Shown here piece after piece: positions 44,250 to 52,780 of a stretch of DNA of 64,000 nucleotides (its first letter is position 1; each line of letters opens with the position of its first letter). The translations under genes and the position numbers were made by a program. Under the pieces are notes generated by a model that worked only from the letters and a program-made list of their open reading frames with translations, had not been told where the DNA came from and did not search any database. Location: contig JAEUGY010000046.1 in NCBI GenBank assembly GCA_016794625.1, positions 1 through 64,000 of the forward strand. The letters are read 5' to 3'. This stretch comes from Opitutaceae bacterium. GTDB taxonomy: Bacteria; Verrucomicrobiota; Verrucomicrobiia; Opitutales; Opitutaceae.

Positions 44250-45749
44250 TCAACCGGCGAGCAGCCGCAGTTCCGCCCGGAAGCCCTGCGGCGAGCGATT
44301 GGCGAAGTGGACTTCGCCTCCGCACGCCGCCACCGCGCTCCGTACAATGGCCAGGCCGAGCCCCACCCCGCCGGTCTCGCGCGTGCGCGCCGCCTCCGGA
44401 CGGTAGAACGGCTCACCCAGACGGCTCAGCGCCTCGGGCGGGACCCCCGGCCCGTGGTCATCCACGGAGAGCAGCACCCGGTCGCCGTCGACCCGGGCGT
44501 CGATCACAATGGGTTCGTGATCGCCCGCGTAGCGAACCGCGTTGCGCACCAGATTGCCCACGGCGCGCGCGAGTAGCGGTCCGTCCGCGCGCACGCGCAC
44601 GTCCGGCGCCACTGCGACCGCGATCCGGGCGGTGCCGGCCTCGCGGGCGATGAGCTCGTCGACCAGCTTGCGCAGGTCGATGCTTTCCAGTTCGGCGGTG
44701 CGGGGACGCAGGCCCGCTTTGGTGAAGGTGAGCAATTCGTGCACGAGCGCGGTCATCTGCTGCACCTCCTCGCGCACGTCGGAGACGTGGCTGGCCAGAC
44801 CCGGGTCGGACCGGCTCTCCAGAATCTCAATCGCCACCTGCAAACGGCCCAGCGGCGAGCCCAGTTCGTGGGCGACGTCCCCGAGGAAACGCTTTTGTCC
44901 GTTGACCAGCGAGTCCAGCCGGGCGGCCATGCTATTGATCGACTCGCCCAAGTGACCCAGTTCGTCGCGCCGACCGGTGGCGACCCGGGTTTCGAATTTT
45001 CCTTCGGCGATCTGTTCGGTGGCGGCGGTCAGGCGTTGCAACGCGCGGGTGATTCCATGGACCAGCGGCAGCCAGAACAGCACGGAAAAGGCGAAGACGG
45101 TGCCGGCGGCAATGAGCCAGACCTGAAAGTCGAGCAGCCGAAAGAGAACCCACGACGACGGTGCGCGCACCACCAGGGTGACCGGCAAAGGACGGCCCGG
45201 TCCGAACAGCCGGGTGCGCACGCCGAGCCAGTGACCATCGAGGTCCGGGGAGGAGGTGTGCACGTAGAAACGGACACGACCCTCGTCCGGGCTGCGATCC
45301 GGCGGTCCGCTCCGTGGCCCCGGTCGATCCTCCGGTCCGCGGCCCGGCCCGGGAGCGAGATCCGGACCGGGTCCCGGTCCGAAGCCCGGCCTCGGCCCGC
45401 CCCGGGGCGGCTGGGGGCTGCGCAGGCGTTCCAGCACCGATTCAGGCAGCGTGACCGGTTCTCCGGCCAGCGCGTAACCGCCATGATCGAAAAGGTAGAA
45501 CCTCGCCCCGTACCGTTCGCCGAACGAGGCCAGGATGGGCGAGCGTTGGGCCGCCTCGGCGGCGCCGACCTCGGCCATGACACTTTGGGTCAGGGGCATC
45601 AACCGCTCCCCGGCCGGCCCGCGGATCAAGGCCGCCCAGCCGAAACCGCCCTGGGACACCAAGGCGGCGACACCGGCACCCCCCAGCAGCACGAAGTTGA
45701 GCAGCAGCCAGAGCGAAATCTTGAGGGAGAGCGGAAAGGTGACCTTCAT
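44250..45749 (-). CDS. Cpx-like sensor histidine kinase
   Basis: A 499-residue membrane kinase. It has an N-terminal helix (LSLKISLWLLLNFVLLGGAGVAALVS), a periplasmic region interrupted by about 45 residues of Gly/Pro/Arg low complexity (near 113-157), a second helix (AAGTVFAFSVLFWLPLVHGI), a HAMP domain, an H-box with His294 (LGDVAHELGSPLG) and an HATPase domain (NLVRNAVRYAG, DHGPGVPPEAL, VGLGLAIV). The AHELGSP motif and HAMP resemble CpxA. It follows the regulator gene, with 13 bases between them, and is the second gene of an operon. Confidence 0.9.
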   Translation of the reverse strand: MKVTFPLSLKISLWLLLNFVLLGGAGVAALVSQGGFGWAALIRGPAGERLMPLTQSVMAEVGAAEAAQRSPILASFGERYGARFYLFDHGGYALAGEPVTLPESVLERLRSPQPPRGGPRPGFGPGPGPDLAPGPGRGPEDRPGPRSGPPDRSPDEGRVRFYVHTSSPDLDGHWLGVRTRLFGPGRPLPVTLVVRAPSSWVLFRLLDFQVWLIAAGTVFAFSVLFWLPLVHGITRALQRLTAATEQIAEGKFETRVATGRRDELGHLGESINSMAARLDSLVNGQKRFLGDVAHELGSPLGRLQVAIEILESRSDPGLASHVSDVREEVQQMTALVHELLTFTKAGLRPRTAELESIDLRKLVDELIAREAGTARIAVAVAPDVRVRADGPLLARAVGNLVRNAVRYAGDHEPIVIDARVDGDRVLLSVDDHGPGVPPEALSRLGEPFYRPEAARTRETGGVGLGLAIVRSAVAACGGEVHFANRSPQGFRAELRLLAG

Positions 45750-45762
45750 GCCGGGCCTCCGC

Positions 45763-46503
45763 TCAGGTGGGTTCGACCATCATGTAGCCGGCCGAACGCA
45801 GGGTGCGGATGAACCGCGGCTCCTTGGCATCGTCGCCCAGCTTTTTGCGCAGCGACGAGATGTGCACGTCGATCGACCGATCGAAGACATCGTAGTTGCG
45901 ATCCCGACACTCATCGAGCAGCGCCTCCCGCGATTTCACCCGCCCCCGGGCCTTGGCGAGGCTGGCCAGCAGGTCGAATTCGACCGGCGTGAGCACCAGA
46001 GGCGCGGAGCCCAGCAGGGCGGACCGGGCGTCGAGGTTGATCCGCAGCGGGCCCACCACCACCTCCGTGGGCGGTGGGGGTGCACCGCTGCCGGGGGCGG
46101 CGGCGGAAAAGGCGCTGCGCCGGATCACCGCCCGCAGGCGGGCGAGCAGCTCCCGGGTGGAAAACGTTTTGGGCAGGTAATCGTCCGCCCCGACTTCGAG
46201 CCCCACGATGCGATCCGTTTCGTCCCCCCGGGCGGTGAGCATCAGGACCGGAACCGTGCGCTGCGCCCGGATCCGTCGCAGCACCTCGAAGCCATCGAGC
46301 CCCGGCAGCATGACGTCGAGCAACACGGCATGCCAGTGTGCGTCCGCCGCCACCGCGCGTTCGACCCCCTCAGGACCCGTGTGGACGCAGGTGACCTCGA
46401 AGCCCAGCGGTTCGAGGTAGGTGGACACGAGACGGCACAACTTCCGGTCGTCGTCGATCATCAGAAGCCGCGTGCGACCATCGCCTGGAGAAACGTCGGG
46501 CAT
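45763..46503 (-). CDS. OmpR-family response regulator (Cpx-like)
   Basis: A 246-residue regulator. The receiver domain has the acidic pocket IDDDRK, phospho-acceptor Asp63 in LLDVMLPGLDG, LTARGDETD and PKTFSTRELLARL. A winged-helix OmpR/PhoB DNA-binding domain occupies about 145-240 (LVLTPVEFDLLASLAKARGRVKSREALLDECRDRNYDVFDRSIDVHISSLRKKLG). It is the first gene of the regulator-kinase pair. The call of Cpx-type follows from the pair and from YDVFDRSIDVHISSLRKKLG. Confidence 0.92.
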   Translation of the reverse strand: MPDVSPGDGRTRLLMIDDDRKLCRLVSTYLEPLGFEVTCVHTGPEGVERAVAADAHWHAVLLDVMLPGLDGFEVLRRIRAQRTVPVLMLTARGDETDRIVGLEVGADDYLPKTFSTRELLARLRAVIRRSAFSAAAPGSGAPPPPTEVVVGPLRINLDARSALLGSAPLVLTPVEFDLLASLAKARGRVKSREALLDECRDRNYDVFDRSIDVHISSLRKKLGDDAKEPRFIRTLRSAGYMMVEPT

Positions 46504-46626
46504 GCCGGCCGCCCACCCAAACGAAGCGAACCCGGCAAGGCGAGACCCTTAACCCCAGCTTAACACTTTCGCTGCCGTCCCGCGTCCGCACCGGTGCGGG
46601 CCACGGAACGGCGGAGCAAAGCCGGC

Positions 46627-47721
46627 TCAGCGCAGCGGCCAGGCGAGCACGGCCGGGGTCCGGGTGGCGGGACGGATTTCGCCGCTGATCACCACGGCGT
46701 GCCCCTGCCAGACGGCACCGGGAGCGGCCACGACCGGACCGGGGCCGGCGTCGGTCGAGCGGTCGCGATCCCCGGCCGGGGCGCGCGGCATTTCGGGGCC
46801 GGCGCTCCAGGTCCGTGCGACCGGATTGAAGATCCAGGTATCCGTGGCAAACCCCGGGTGTTCGCGCGGGGCGCCGGGGAAGACCTCGGCGTAGCCCCCG
46901 ACCAGCAGGATGTGACCGTCCGGCCGGACCGGGCAGGGACTGACCGCGGCGACACGGGCGACCGGCAGATCGCCGAGCCGCTCCCACTGATCCGAGCCGG
47001 GGTCGAAGCGATAGACCCGTTTGGAGGGGGCGTACTTGCGGTCGGCATCGAAGGCCATGCCGCCGAAGAGCAGGAAACCCGGACCGTCCGAGGCGGCCGC
47101 GCCGACGAAGATCCCCGGCCCCGGCAGATCCGGCAACCGCCGCCAGCCCCGGTTCTCCTGCGACAGGTCGAGCGCATAGGCGGTGGCAACCGCCCCGGGT
47201 TCGTTCAGCACCGTCTGACCACCCGCGACGACCAGGTGCCGGCCTGCGACCGCCGCCACGGCGTAGCCCACGGCCACCGGCAGATCGGGCAGCCGCCGCA
47301 GCGCGAGCCCGGAGCCCGAGGCGCCGAGCGCGTACACGGTGGCCAGCGGACCCGCCGCCCCGATGCCCCCCGCCAGGTAGATCGTATTGGCATGGGCGGT
47401 ACAGGCAAACGCCCCCGCCTTTTCCGGCAGCCGCAGGTCGAGCACCTCCCATTGCGCCGTGGGCGAGGCGAGGGCGTAGATGCGGTCGTTGAAGCCCTTT
47501 TCCCCCTTCAGCCAGAAGGGTTTTTCGGGAAAATTCGAACCACCGGCGGCGATCAGGCGGCCGCCGATGACGCCGCCCGCCATGCCTCCGTAGCCGATCG
47601 GGTCCGGCAAGGGAGCGAGCAGTTTCCAGCCGCGGAGATCGACGGCGGGGGTGGAGGCGGGCGAAGAGGAGGAGGTCGACATGAGGAGAAGAGGAAGTAA
47701 CAGACGGAGGGCGGGATGCAC
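46627..47721 (-). CDS. Exported kelch-repeat protein (cyclically permuted mutarotase type)
   Basis: A 364-residue exported protein with a signal-like start (MHPALRLLLPLLLMSTSSSS). Six kelch-type blades are evident: GGVIGGRLIAAGGSNF, ANTIYLAGGIGA, GRHLVVAGGQT, GFLLFGGMAFD, HILLVGGYAE and HAVVISGEI. The order and the LPDPIGYGGMAGGV start resemble NanM-type cyclically permuted mutarotases. It could interconvert anomers of a sugar or sugar acid in the periplasm. It is the last gene of a minus-strand run with an enolase-superfamily enzyme and a hydrolase. Confidence 0.82.
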   Translation of the reverse strand: MHPALRLLLPLLLMSTSSSSPASTPAVDLRGWKLLAPLPDPIGYGGMAGGVIGGRLIAAGGSNFPEKPFWLKGEKGFNDRIYALASPTAQWEVLDLRLPEKAGAFACTAHANTIYLAGGIGAAGPLATVYALGASGSGLALRRLPDLPVAVGYAVAAVAGRHLVVAGGQTVLNEPGAVATAYALDLSQENRGWRRLPDLPGPGIFVGAAASDGPGFLLFGGMAFDADRKYAPSKRVYRFDPGSDQWERLGDLPVARVAAVSPCPVRPDGHILLVGGYAEVFPGAPREHPGFATDTWIFNPVARTWSAGPEMPRAPAGDRDRSTDAGPGPVVAAPGAVWQGHAVVISGEIRPATRTPAVLAWPLR

Positions 47722-47756
47722 GGGGAGGGGAGGGAGAGGGGAGGAAACGGAGCGGG

Positions 47757-49004
47757 TTAGCCGACCAGCTGTTTGCCGGTGACGGAGTTGAATTCGCCGC
47801 TGCCCGGTTCAAACGCGTAGCGTTCGGTGAAGCCCGGCGGCAAGTGCACACCCAGCCCAGGGGTCGAGGGCAGGCGCAGGCGACCCTTCTCGAGCACGGG
47901 CGGCTCCACCCAGAGGTCCATCAGGAGCGGCGCTTCCATGTGCGTGTTGAGTTCGCGCCGATTCGGATTGTAGGCCGCGAATTCGAGGATCGAGGTGTTC
48001 CGGCAGGCAAAGGCCGCGTGCAGATTCGCCGCCACCCCCGGGGTGGCGGACCAGGCGTGGGTGGCGACGGAGACGCCGCGCAGCTCACACAGCCGGGCGA
48101 TCTTGATGAAGTTCGTGATGCCGCCCATGAACGAGGCGTCCACCTGCGCGAGGGCGAACGGCTGATGCTCCAGCCAGTCGCGCCACTCCTCCAGGCTCGT
48201 CAGACATTCCCCGCCGGCCACCTGCAGGGTCGTCGACTTCCGCAGTTCGGCGTAGGCCTGCATGTCGGTGTAGGCCAGAGCCTCCTCGAAGAACCCGATC
48301 GGGTAGGCTTCGAGGCCCTTGAGCACGTACTGCGCGGTGGCGAGATTCCAGATGTGGTCCGCTTCGCCCAGGTTGTCCATGTGGGCGTCGAGATTGAGCT
48401 GGAACGACCGGCCGAAGCGTTTGAGCAGGAACTCGACCTTGGAGACCTCGACCTCCAGCGCCTCCTGCGGCGTGCGGGAGGCGAGGAACGGATACCCGGG
48501 CCGGTGACTGCCGGCTCCGAGTTTGACCGAGTTGAAACCGAGGCTGAGGTACTTCTCGACCTTGCCTTCGAGTTCGTCGCGCGCATGCGGCGAGGTGCCG
48601 CCGGTGGCGTAGCAGGGCAGCGAGTCGTGACACCGTCCACCGAGCAACTCGTACACCGGCACGCCAAGCGCCTTGCCCTTGAGATCCCAGAGCGCCGACT
48701 CGATGCCGCTCAGCACGATGGAGCCGAGACCGACCCGGGCCCAGAATTTGCCGGCGGTGAACATGCGGCGGCTGAGCACATCGAGGTCGAGCGGGGACTG
48801 GCCGACCAGGATCGGGGCGTAGAAGGCCACGATCTCCGGCACCATTTCCGGGACAAAATAGCCGGCATACGTCTCTCCGAGTCCCGTCAGACCGGTATCC
48901 GTTTCAATCTGGATGAACGCGGCGGAGCGCCGGGTGCGGGACTTCATGAAGATGTCCCTTTGCGGAGCGGTGCAAAGGATCGTGCGAACGCGGGTGATTT
49001 TCAT
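47757..49004 (-). CDS. Enolase-superfamily sugar-acid dehydratase (mandelate racemase family)
   Basis: A 415-residue cytoplasmic enzyme. N-terminal capping domain reads MKITRVRTILCTAPQRDIFMKSRTRRSAAFIQIETDTGLTG. The barrel has NLDAHMD (metal-binding Asp plus a nearby histidine, as in sugar-acid dehydratases of the ManD/GalD subgroup), FFEEAL (second metal ligand), VAGGE (third) and ATHAWSATPG (catalytic histidine). The substrate is an aldonic or uronic acid by family; the exact one is unknown. It is preceded by the alpha/beta hydrolase gene 96 bases upstream. Confidence 0.87.
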   Translation of the reverse strand: MKITRVRTILCTAPQRDIFMKSRTRRSAAFIQIETDTGLTGLGETYAGYFVPEMVPEIVAFYAPILVGQSPLDLDVLSRRMFTAGKFWARVGLGSIVLSGIESALWDLKGKALGVPVYELLGGRCHDSLPCYATGGTSPHARDELEGKVEKYLSLGFNSVKLGAGSHRPGYPFLASRTPQEALEVEVSKVEFLLKRFGRSFQLNLDAHMDNLGEADHIWNLATAQYVLKGLEAYPIGFFEEALAYTDMQAYAELRKSTTLQVAGGECLTSLEEWRDWLEHQPFALAQVDASFMGGITNFIKIARLCELRGVSVATHAWSATPGVAANLHAAFACRNTSILEFAAYNPNRRELNTHMEAPLLMDLWVEPPVLEKGRLRLPSTPGLGVHLPPGFTERYAFEPGSGEFNSVTGKQLVG

Positions 49005-49100
49005 GCAGGAGGAGCAGGGAGTGGGGAGGCGGGCGGGAGAAACGAGAAGGAGGCGAGGAACGAGAGGGAAAGCGAGGACGGCGCGCGGGGAGGCGGCGGG

Positions 49101-49928
49101 TCAACGACGGGAGAAGCGGGCGAGCAGCCACGCGGCGGCTTGTTCGTGGGCCTGGTCGGTTTGCCGGTGGTTGTCGGTCGGCAGGACGAGCAGGTGCAAC
49201 GGCGCCAGCTTCACCTCCGGCGGCGTGGCGGCGACCACCGCGCGGGTGAAGGCGATGCAGCGGTCCGTATCCACTCGTCGGTCACGGTTGCCGATGCTGA
49301 TCCAGACCGGCCGTCCAGCCAGGGCGGGGGCGAGATGCACGAGGGCGGTCGAGCGCACCAGCGGGTTTGTCTCCATGCCGGTGAATTCACTCAGCGCGGC
49401 CAGGTCGGTGACCGGGGAAAGGGTGATGGCGGCGGCGATACGGGGATCCGCGGCCATGACCTGCAGGGACATGAAACCCCCGCGCGAGATGCCAAACAGC
49501 GCGATGCGGCCAGGGTCGCTCCGGCCGGTGCGGATCAGGTGGTCGATGACGGTTTTCACCCGCTGGACAAACGGAGCCACCACGTCCTCCTGGCGGCCGA
49601 TCCGCTGCGCCCACCCCGGCAGGCCGGTTTTCTCTCCCGGGCGCACGTCGTCGCCGTGGGCCGGCATGTCGATGCCCACGATGAGAAAACCCGCCTCGTC
49701 CCGGAGTTTGCGAGCGCCGCGACAGAAGTTGGGATCGGTCAATGTGGTCTCACGGTCCGCCGCGAGCAGCACCAGCGTCGGGGCTGGCTGGGGCGGAGCT
49801 TCACCGATCAGCGCGTAGGGTACACCCTCGACCGTCTGGTGACTCACATCGGAGGCGGAGCAAATCGGCGAACTGGCTCCGAGGCCAAGGCACACCGACA
49901 GAGCCAGACATAGGTGCCTGATCATCAT
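49101..49928 (-). CDS. Exported alpha/beta hydrolase
   Basis: A 275-residue exported hydrolase with a signal peptide (MMIRHLCLALSVCLGLGASSPICSA). The nucleophile elbow GISRGG (GxSxGG) follows the preceding strand DPGRIALF. An aspartate occurs in ISIGNRDRRVDTDRC, and a histidine in LPTDNHRQTDQAHE could complete the triad. It might be an acetyl or sugar-ester esterase acting on material later handled by the downstream dehydratase and mutarotase. A promoter and operator candidate lies upstream at 50032-50059. Confidence 0.8.
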   Translation of the reverse strand: MMIRHLCLALSVCLGLGASSPICSASDVSHQTVEGVPYALIGEAPPQPAPTLVLLAADRETTLTDPNFCRGARKLRDEAGFLIVGIDMPAHGDDVRPGEKTGLPGWAQRIGRQEDVVAPFVQRVKTVIDHLIRTGRSDPGRIALFGISRGGFMSLQVMAADPRIAAAITLSPVTDLAALSEFTGMETNPLVRSTALVHLAPALAGRPVWISIGNRDRRVDTDRCIAFTRAVVAATPPEVKLAPLHLLVLPTDNHRQTDQAHEQAAAWLLARFSRR

Positions 49929-50031
49929 AAGTAAAGGTTCAGCCGCGCCGCAGGTTCAGGGGTGGCGAAAGGGGCCAGGGGCGTGCAATCAGCGCGGTCA
50001 CGCAAAACAGGCATGCCTCAGGATGAAACAG

Positions 50032-50059
50032 GAAATACGTGTGTATACAAGCGTTTCAA
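50032..50059 (-). promoter_or_regulatory. Promoter with overlapping operator-like palindrome
   Basis: On the minus strand TTGAAA (50059-50054), a 16-base spacer and TATTTC (50037-50032) resemble a sigma-70 promoter about 100 bases before the hydrolase start. The spacer holds TGTATACA (50042-50049), a perfect 8-bp palindrome similar in core (GTATAC) to operators of UxuR/ExuR-like GntR regulators of hexuronate use. No regulator gene is adjacent. Confidence 0.35.
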
Positions 50060-50097
50060 CCAAGGTTCTTTGCGCCCGGGTCCCGGCGGGCGTTCGA

Positions 50098-51111
50098 TCA
50101 TTCCTCGCCGTCCCAGTAGTCCGCTTCGGTCAGACGGAAGATCTTCCGCGGTGCCCGGAACCCCCACTTGTTGGAGTCGGGATAGTGCCAGGTATCGATC
50201 GGCGGGTTGTCGGCGATGAGCAGGTAGACGAGTTCGCGGTCGGCGGCGGCGGTGAACTGATGGGCTTCGCCCGGCGGATGCAGCACGAGGTCCCCGGCCT
50301 TGACGTCAAGCAGGCCGCTCTCGGTGCGCACCCGGCCCTGACCCTCGAGAAAGAGGTAGCATTCCCACTGGGCGGAGTGTGAATGGAACGGACACCCGCA
50401 TTCACCGGGGGCGAGCCGACCCCACTCGAGATCAAAGGGATGCCCGCCGAGGCCGGTCGGAGTGTTGCGGGCGGCGCCGAGAGCGATGGAGAGCTCCCTG
50501 CTGGTGCCGCGGAACTTCTTCCGGGGCGATTCCCAGGTGTCCCACGGGATCGAATCGACCGAGCGAAAGCGCGTGGAGAAAGCCGTCTCGGGAGGCGGGA
50601 TCACCAGGGCGGCGGGGCTCCCGGGCGACTCCCGGGGATCCTCGCCGTCGAAGTAGTCGGCCGGGGTCAGGTGAAAGAAGCCGCCCGGGGGACGCAGCCC
50701 CCACTTGTTGGAGTCCGGGTAATGGAAGGCGTCGAGCGGCGGGTGATCCGCCACGATGAGCACGTGTAGGTCGGACGAACCGGAGTTGATCAGCTGGTGG
50801 GCCTCGCCCGGCGGGTGGATCCACACGTCGCCGACCCGCACCGGCACCTTCTCGCCGCCCACCCGCACGACGCCTTCGCCCGCACGCACGAGAAAGAGCT
50901 CCCACTGGGCGAGATGGGCGTGAAACGGGCAGACGGCGGCGCCGGGTGGCACCCGCCGTTCCTGCACGTCGAAGGGGTGACCTCCGCCCCAGGTGCCGAC
51001 ATTTTGAATACCTCCGAGAGCGAGCGAGAGGTTCCGACTGTAGGAATGGAATTTGCCGCTGGGGGAACGTTGCTCGGACCAGGGCAGGGAGGGCCAATGG
51101 ACGGTGTGCAT
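50098..51111 (-). CDS. Bicupin protein
   Basis: A 337-residue soluble protein made of two cupin units related to each other: WGGGHPFDVQERRVPPGAAVCPFHAHLAQWELFLVRAGEGVVRVGG and LGGHPFDLEWGRLAPGECGCPFHSHSAQWECYLFLEGQGRVRTESG. Both carry the H-x-H…E cupin metal motif, and each is followed by DVWIHPPGEAHQL or DLVLHPPGEAHQF. The duplicate unit also ends in ADHPP…FHYPDSNKWG and ADNPP…WHYPDSNKWG. It is probably a metal-dependent sugar or sugar-acid isomerase or epimerase-like enzyme, or a ligand sensor; function unproven. It is the first gene of the minus-strand group. Confidence 0.85.
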   Translation of the reverse strand: MHTVHWPSLPWSEQRSPSGKFHSYSRNLSLALGGIQNVGTWGGGHPFDVQERRVPPGAAVCPFHAHLAQWELFLVRAGEGVVRVGGEKVPVRVGDVWIHPPGEAHQLINSGSSDLHVLIVADHPPLDAFHYPDSNKWGLRPPGGFFHLTPADYFDGEDPRESPGSPAALVIPPPETAFSTRFRSVDSIPWDTWESPRKKFRGTSRELSIALGAARNTPTGLGGHPFDLEWGRLAPGECGCPFHSHSAQWECYLFLEGQGRVRTESGLLDVKAGDLVLHPPGEAHQFTAAADRELVYLLIADNPPIDTWHYPDSNKWGFRAPRKIFRLTEADYWDGEE

Positions 51112-51218
51112 GGGCGGTGGTGGTGGCAGACACAGAAGGGGTGGGGTCGGGGGGAGGGCAAAGGAAAAGCTGGGCCGGACTTGCGCCCCGGGGGCGGGTT
51201 GAATTGCCTTTCCCCGCC

Positions 51219-51908
51219 ATGAACCGCCCTGTCACCGCGCTCGGACGCTGCCTGTCGCTGGTGGCCCTGGGCCTCGGTGGGTCCGTCGCCGGTCTGAACG
51301 CCAAGTCAGCCGACCTGTCACCGGCGGCCCGGCACGAGCAGGCCTGGCTCGCGCAGCCGGAGTTGGATCGGGTGACGGAGGGAGTGGAACTCGACGTCCA
51401 GTTTCTGGCCACCGCCGTGGCGTACGAAAGCAATCGACGGCGGGTGGAGGCCGGCAAGCGTCGCCTGGCCCACGAACCGAGGGCGTCGGAAGCGGCGGAA
51501 CGGCACGCGGCGATGCTGGCCAACCTCGGACACATCAGCCACTCCAGCCCGCTGCGGGGTGAGGAGACGGCGGCGGCTCGTCTCGAACGGACCGGCCTCA
51601 ACCCGGTGCGTGTGGCGGAAAACGTCGCCACCTCCACGGTTTTTGTCATTCCGCCGAGCCAGTCGTTCGTCATCCGACACATGGAAGGCACCCGTGTGTT
51701 CGTGGATGGAGAAACCGGCCGTCCCTTGGTCCGGCGGACCTACCGCGAGCTGGCCGAAGCGATTGTCGATCAGTGGATGACGTCACCGCGGCACCGCGAC
51801 AATCTCCTCTCCTCCCAGGTGCGCGCCCTGGGCTGTGGCGTACGCTTCGCGCGACTCGTGACGGGCATGGAGGTGGTGCATGCCGTGCAGGTGCTGATCG
51901 ACCCTTAG
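51219..51908 (+). CDS. Exported CAP/SCP-family protein
   Basis: A 229-residue exported protein. A signal peptide (MNRPVTALGRCLSLVALGLGGSVAG) leads into a CAP domain of about 150 residues. It shows VAYESNRRRVEAGKRRLAHEPRASEAAERHAAMLANLGHISHSS, QWMTSPRHRDNLLSSQVRALGCGVRFAR and the terminal HAVQVLIDP. These match the CAP helix-sheet signature (RHRDNLL is the CAP1 motif). It may act in the periplasm or be secreted. The ATG at 51219 gives the signal peptide. Confidence 0.87.
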   Translation: MNRPVTALGRCLSLVALGLGGSVAGLNAKSADLSPAARHEQAWLAQPELDRVTEGVELDVQFLATAVAYESNRRRVEAGKRRLAHEPRASEAAERHAAMLANLGHISHSSPLRGEETAAARLERTGLNPVRVAENVATSTVFVIPPSQSFVIRHMEGTRVFVDGETGRPLVRRTYRELAEAIVDQWMTSPRHRDNLLSSQVRALGCGVRFARLVTGMEVVHAVQVLIDP

Positions 51909-51977
51909 GGCGGCTTTCGGCCTTTGGGTTGCAAGAGCGGCGTCGCGTGCCCATGCTTCGGTTTTCCTCCTTCTGCC

Positions 51978-52748
51978 ATGAATCTCACGCGCTCGAGTCA
52001 CCGGATGAACTGGATCGTTTTCGCGGTGGTGCTGATCACCCAGGTTTGCCGTGGAGAAACCACCCTCGTATTGATGACGCGCACAGCCACCACCGGGCTG
52101 TCCGACGCCCGGGTGACGGTACCGGCGGGTGAAACCGTTCGCGTGCAGTCACCGTACGCGGGACCGGCACACGTCTGGTTCAAAGACGACAAGGTCATCC
52201 CGGGCGCCACGCAGCCCACACTGGTCCTTCCGGCGGTGTCGGCGGGGGATGCCGGTGTCTATCGCTCCATGATCAATGATCCGCTCGCGTTGGTGGTGCC
52301 GTCGCAATCGCTGCATCTGGCCGTCGGACCGGTGGCCCGCTTCGTCAATACCTCGACCCGGGCGCTGGTGGGCCAGGGACAGGAGGTCCTCGTCGGCGGA
52401 TTTGTGGTGACCGGCCCGGCGAGCAAGAAGGTCATTTTGCGGGTGGTCGGGCCCTCGCTGCGGTCGTTTGGCGTGGACCGCCCTCTCGCCGACCCCGTGT
52501 TGCGCCTCTATGACGCGCAGGGCAAACTCTACACCGGCGGTTATGCGTATCCGGCCATCGTGGGCGGGCCGACCTACGAATCCGACCTGGCCGGATCGCT
52601 CCTCAGTGTCGGGGCCTTTCCGCTGCCGGCGGGGAGCAAGGACGTGGTGGAACTCCGCCCCTTCCCGGCGGGAAGCTACACGGCGGTGGTCTCCAGCGCC
52701 AGCGGTGGCAGCGGCGTGGTTTTGTTTGAAGTATATGAGGTCCCGTGA
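51978..52748 (+). CDS. Exported Ig-like domain protein
   Basis: A 256-residue exported protein. After a signal segment (HRMNWIVFAVVLITQVCRG) an Ig-like fold reads VTVPAGETVRVQSPYAGPAHVWFKDDKVIPGATQPTLVLPAVSAGDAGVYRSMI. A second domain, GQEVLVGGFVVTGPASKKVILRVVGPSLRSFGVDRPLADPVLRLYDAQGKL, repeats the GPSL…G…L motif common in Opitutus-type secreted proteins. Function is unknown; it may bind or display at the surface. The ATG at 51978 is taken; an upstream ATG at 51924 has a Cys-rich leader. Confidence 0.75.
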   Translation: MNLTRSSHRMNWIVFAVVLITQVCRGETTLVLMTRTATTGLSDARVTVPAGETVRVQSPYAGPAHVWFKDDKVIPGATQPTLVLPAVSAGDAGVYRSMINDPLALVVPSQSLHLAVGPVARFVNTSTRALVGQGQEVLVGGFVVTGPASKKVILRVVGPSLRSFGVDRPLADPVLRLYDAQGKLYTGGYAYPAIVGGPTYESDLAGSLLSVGAFPLPAGSKDVVELRPFPAGSYTAVVSSASGGSGVVLFEVYEVP

Positions 52749-52780
52749 GCGGGCGGAGCTTCACCCCGCGCGGGCCGTGC

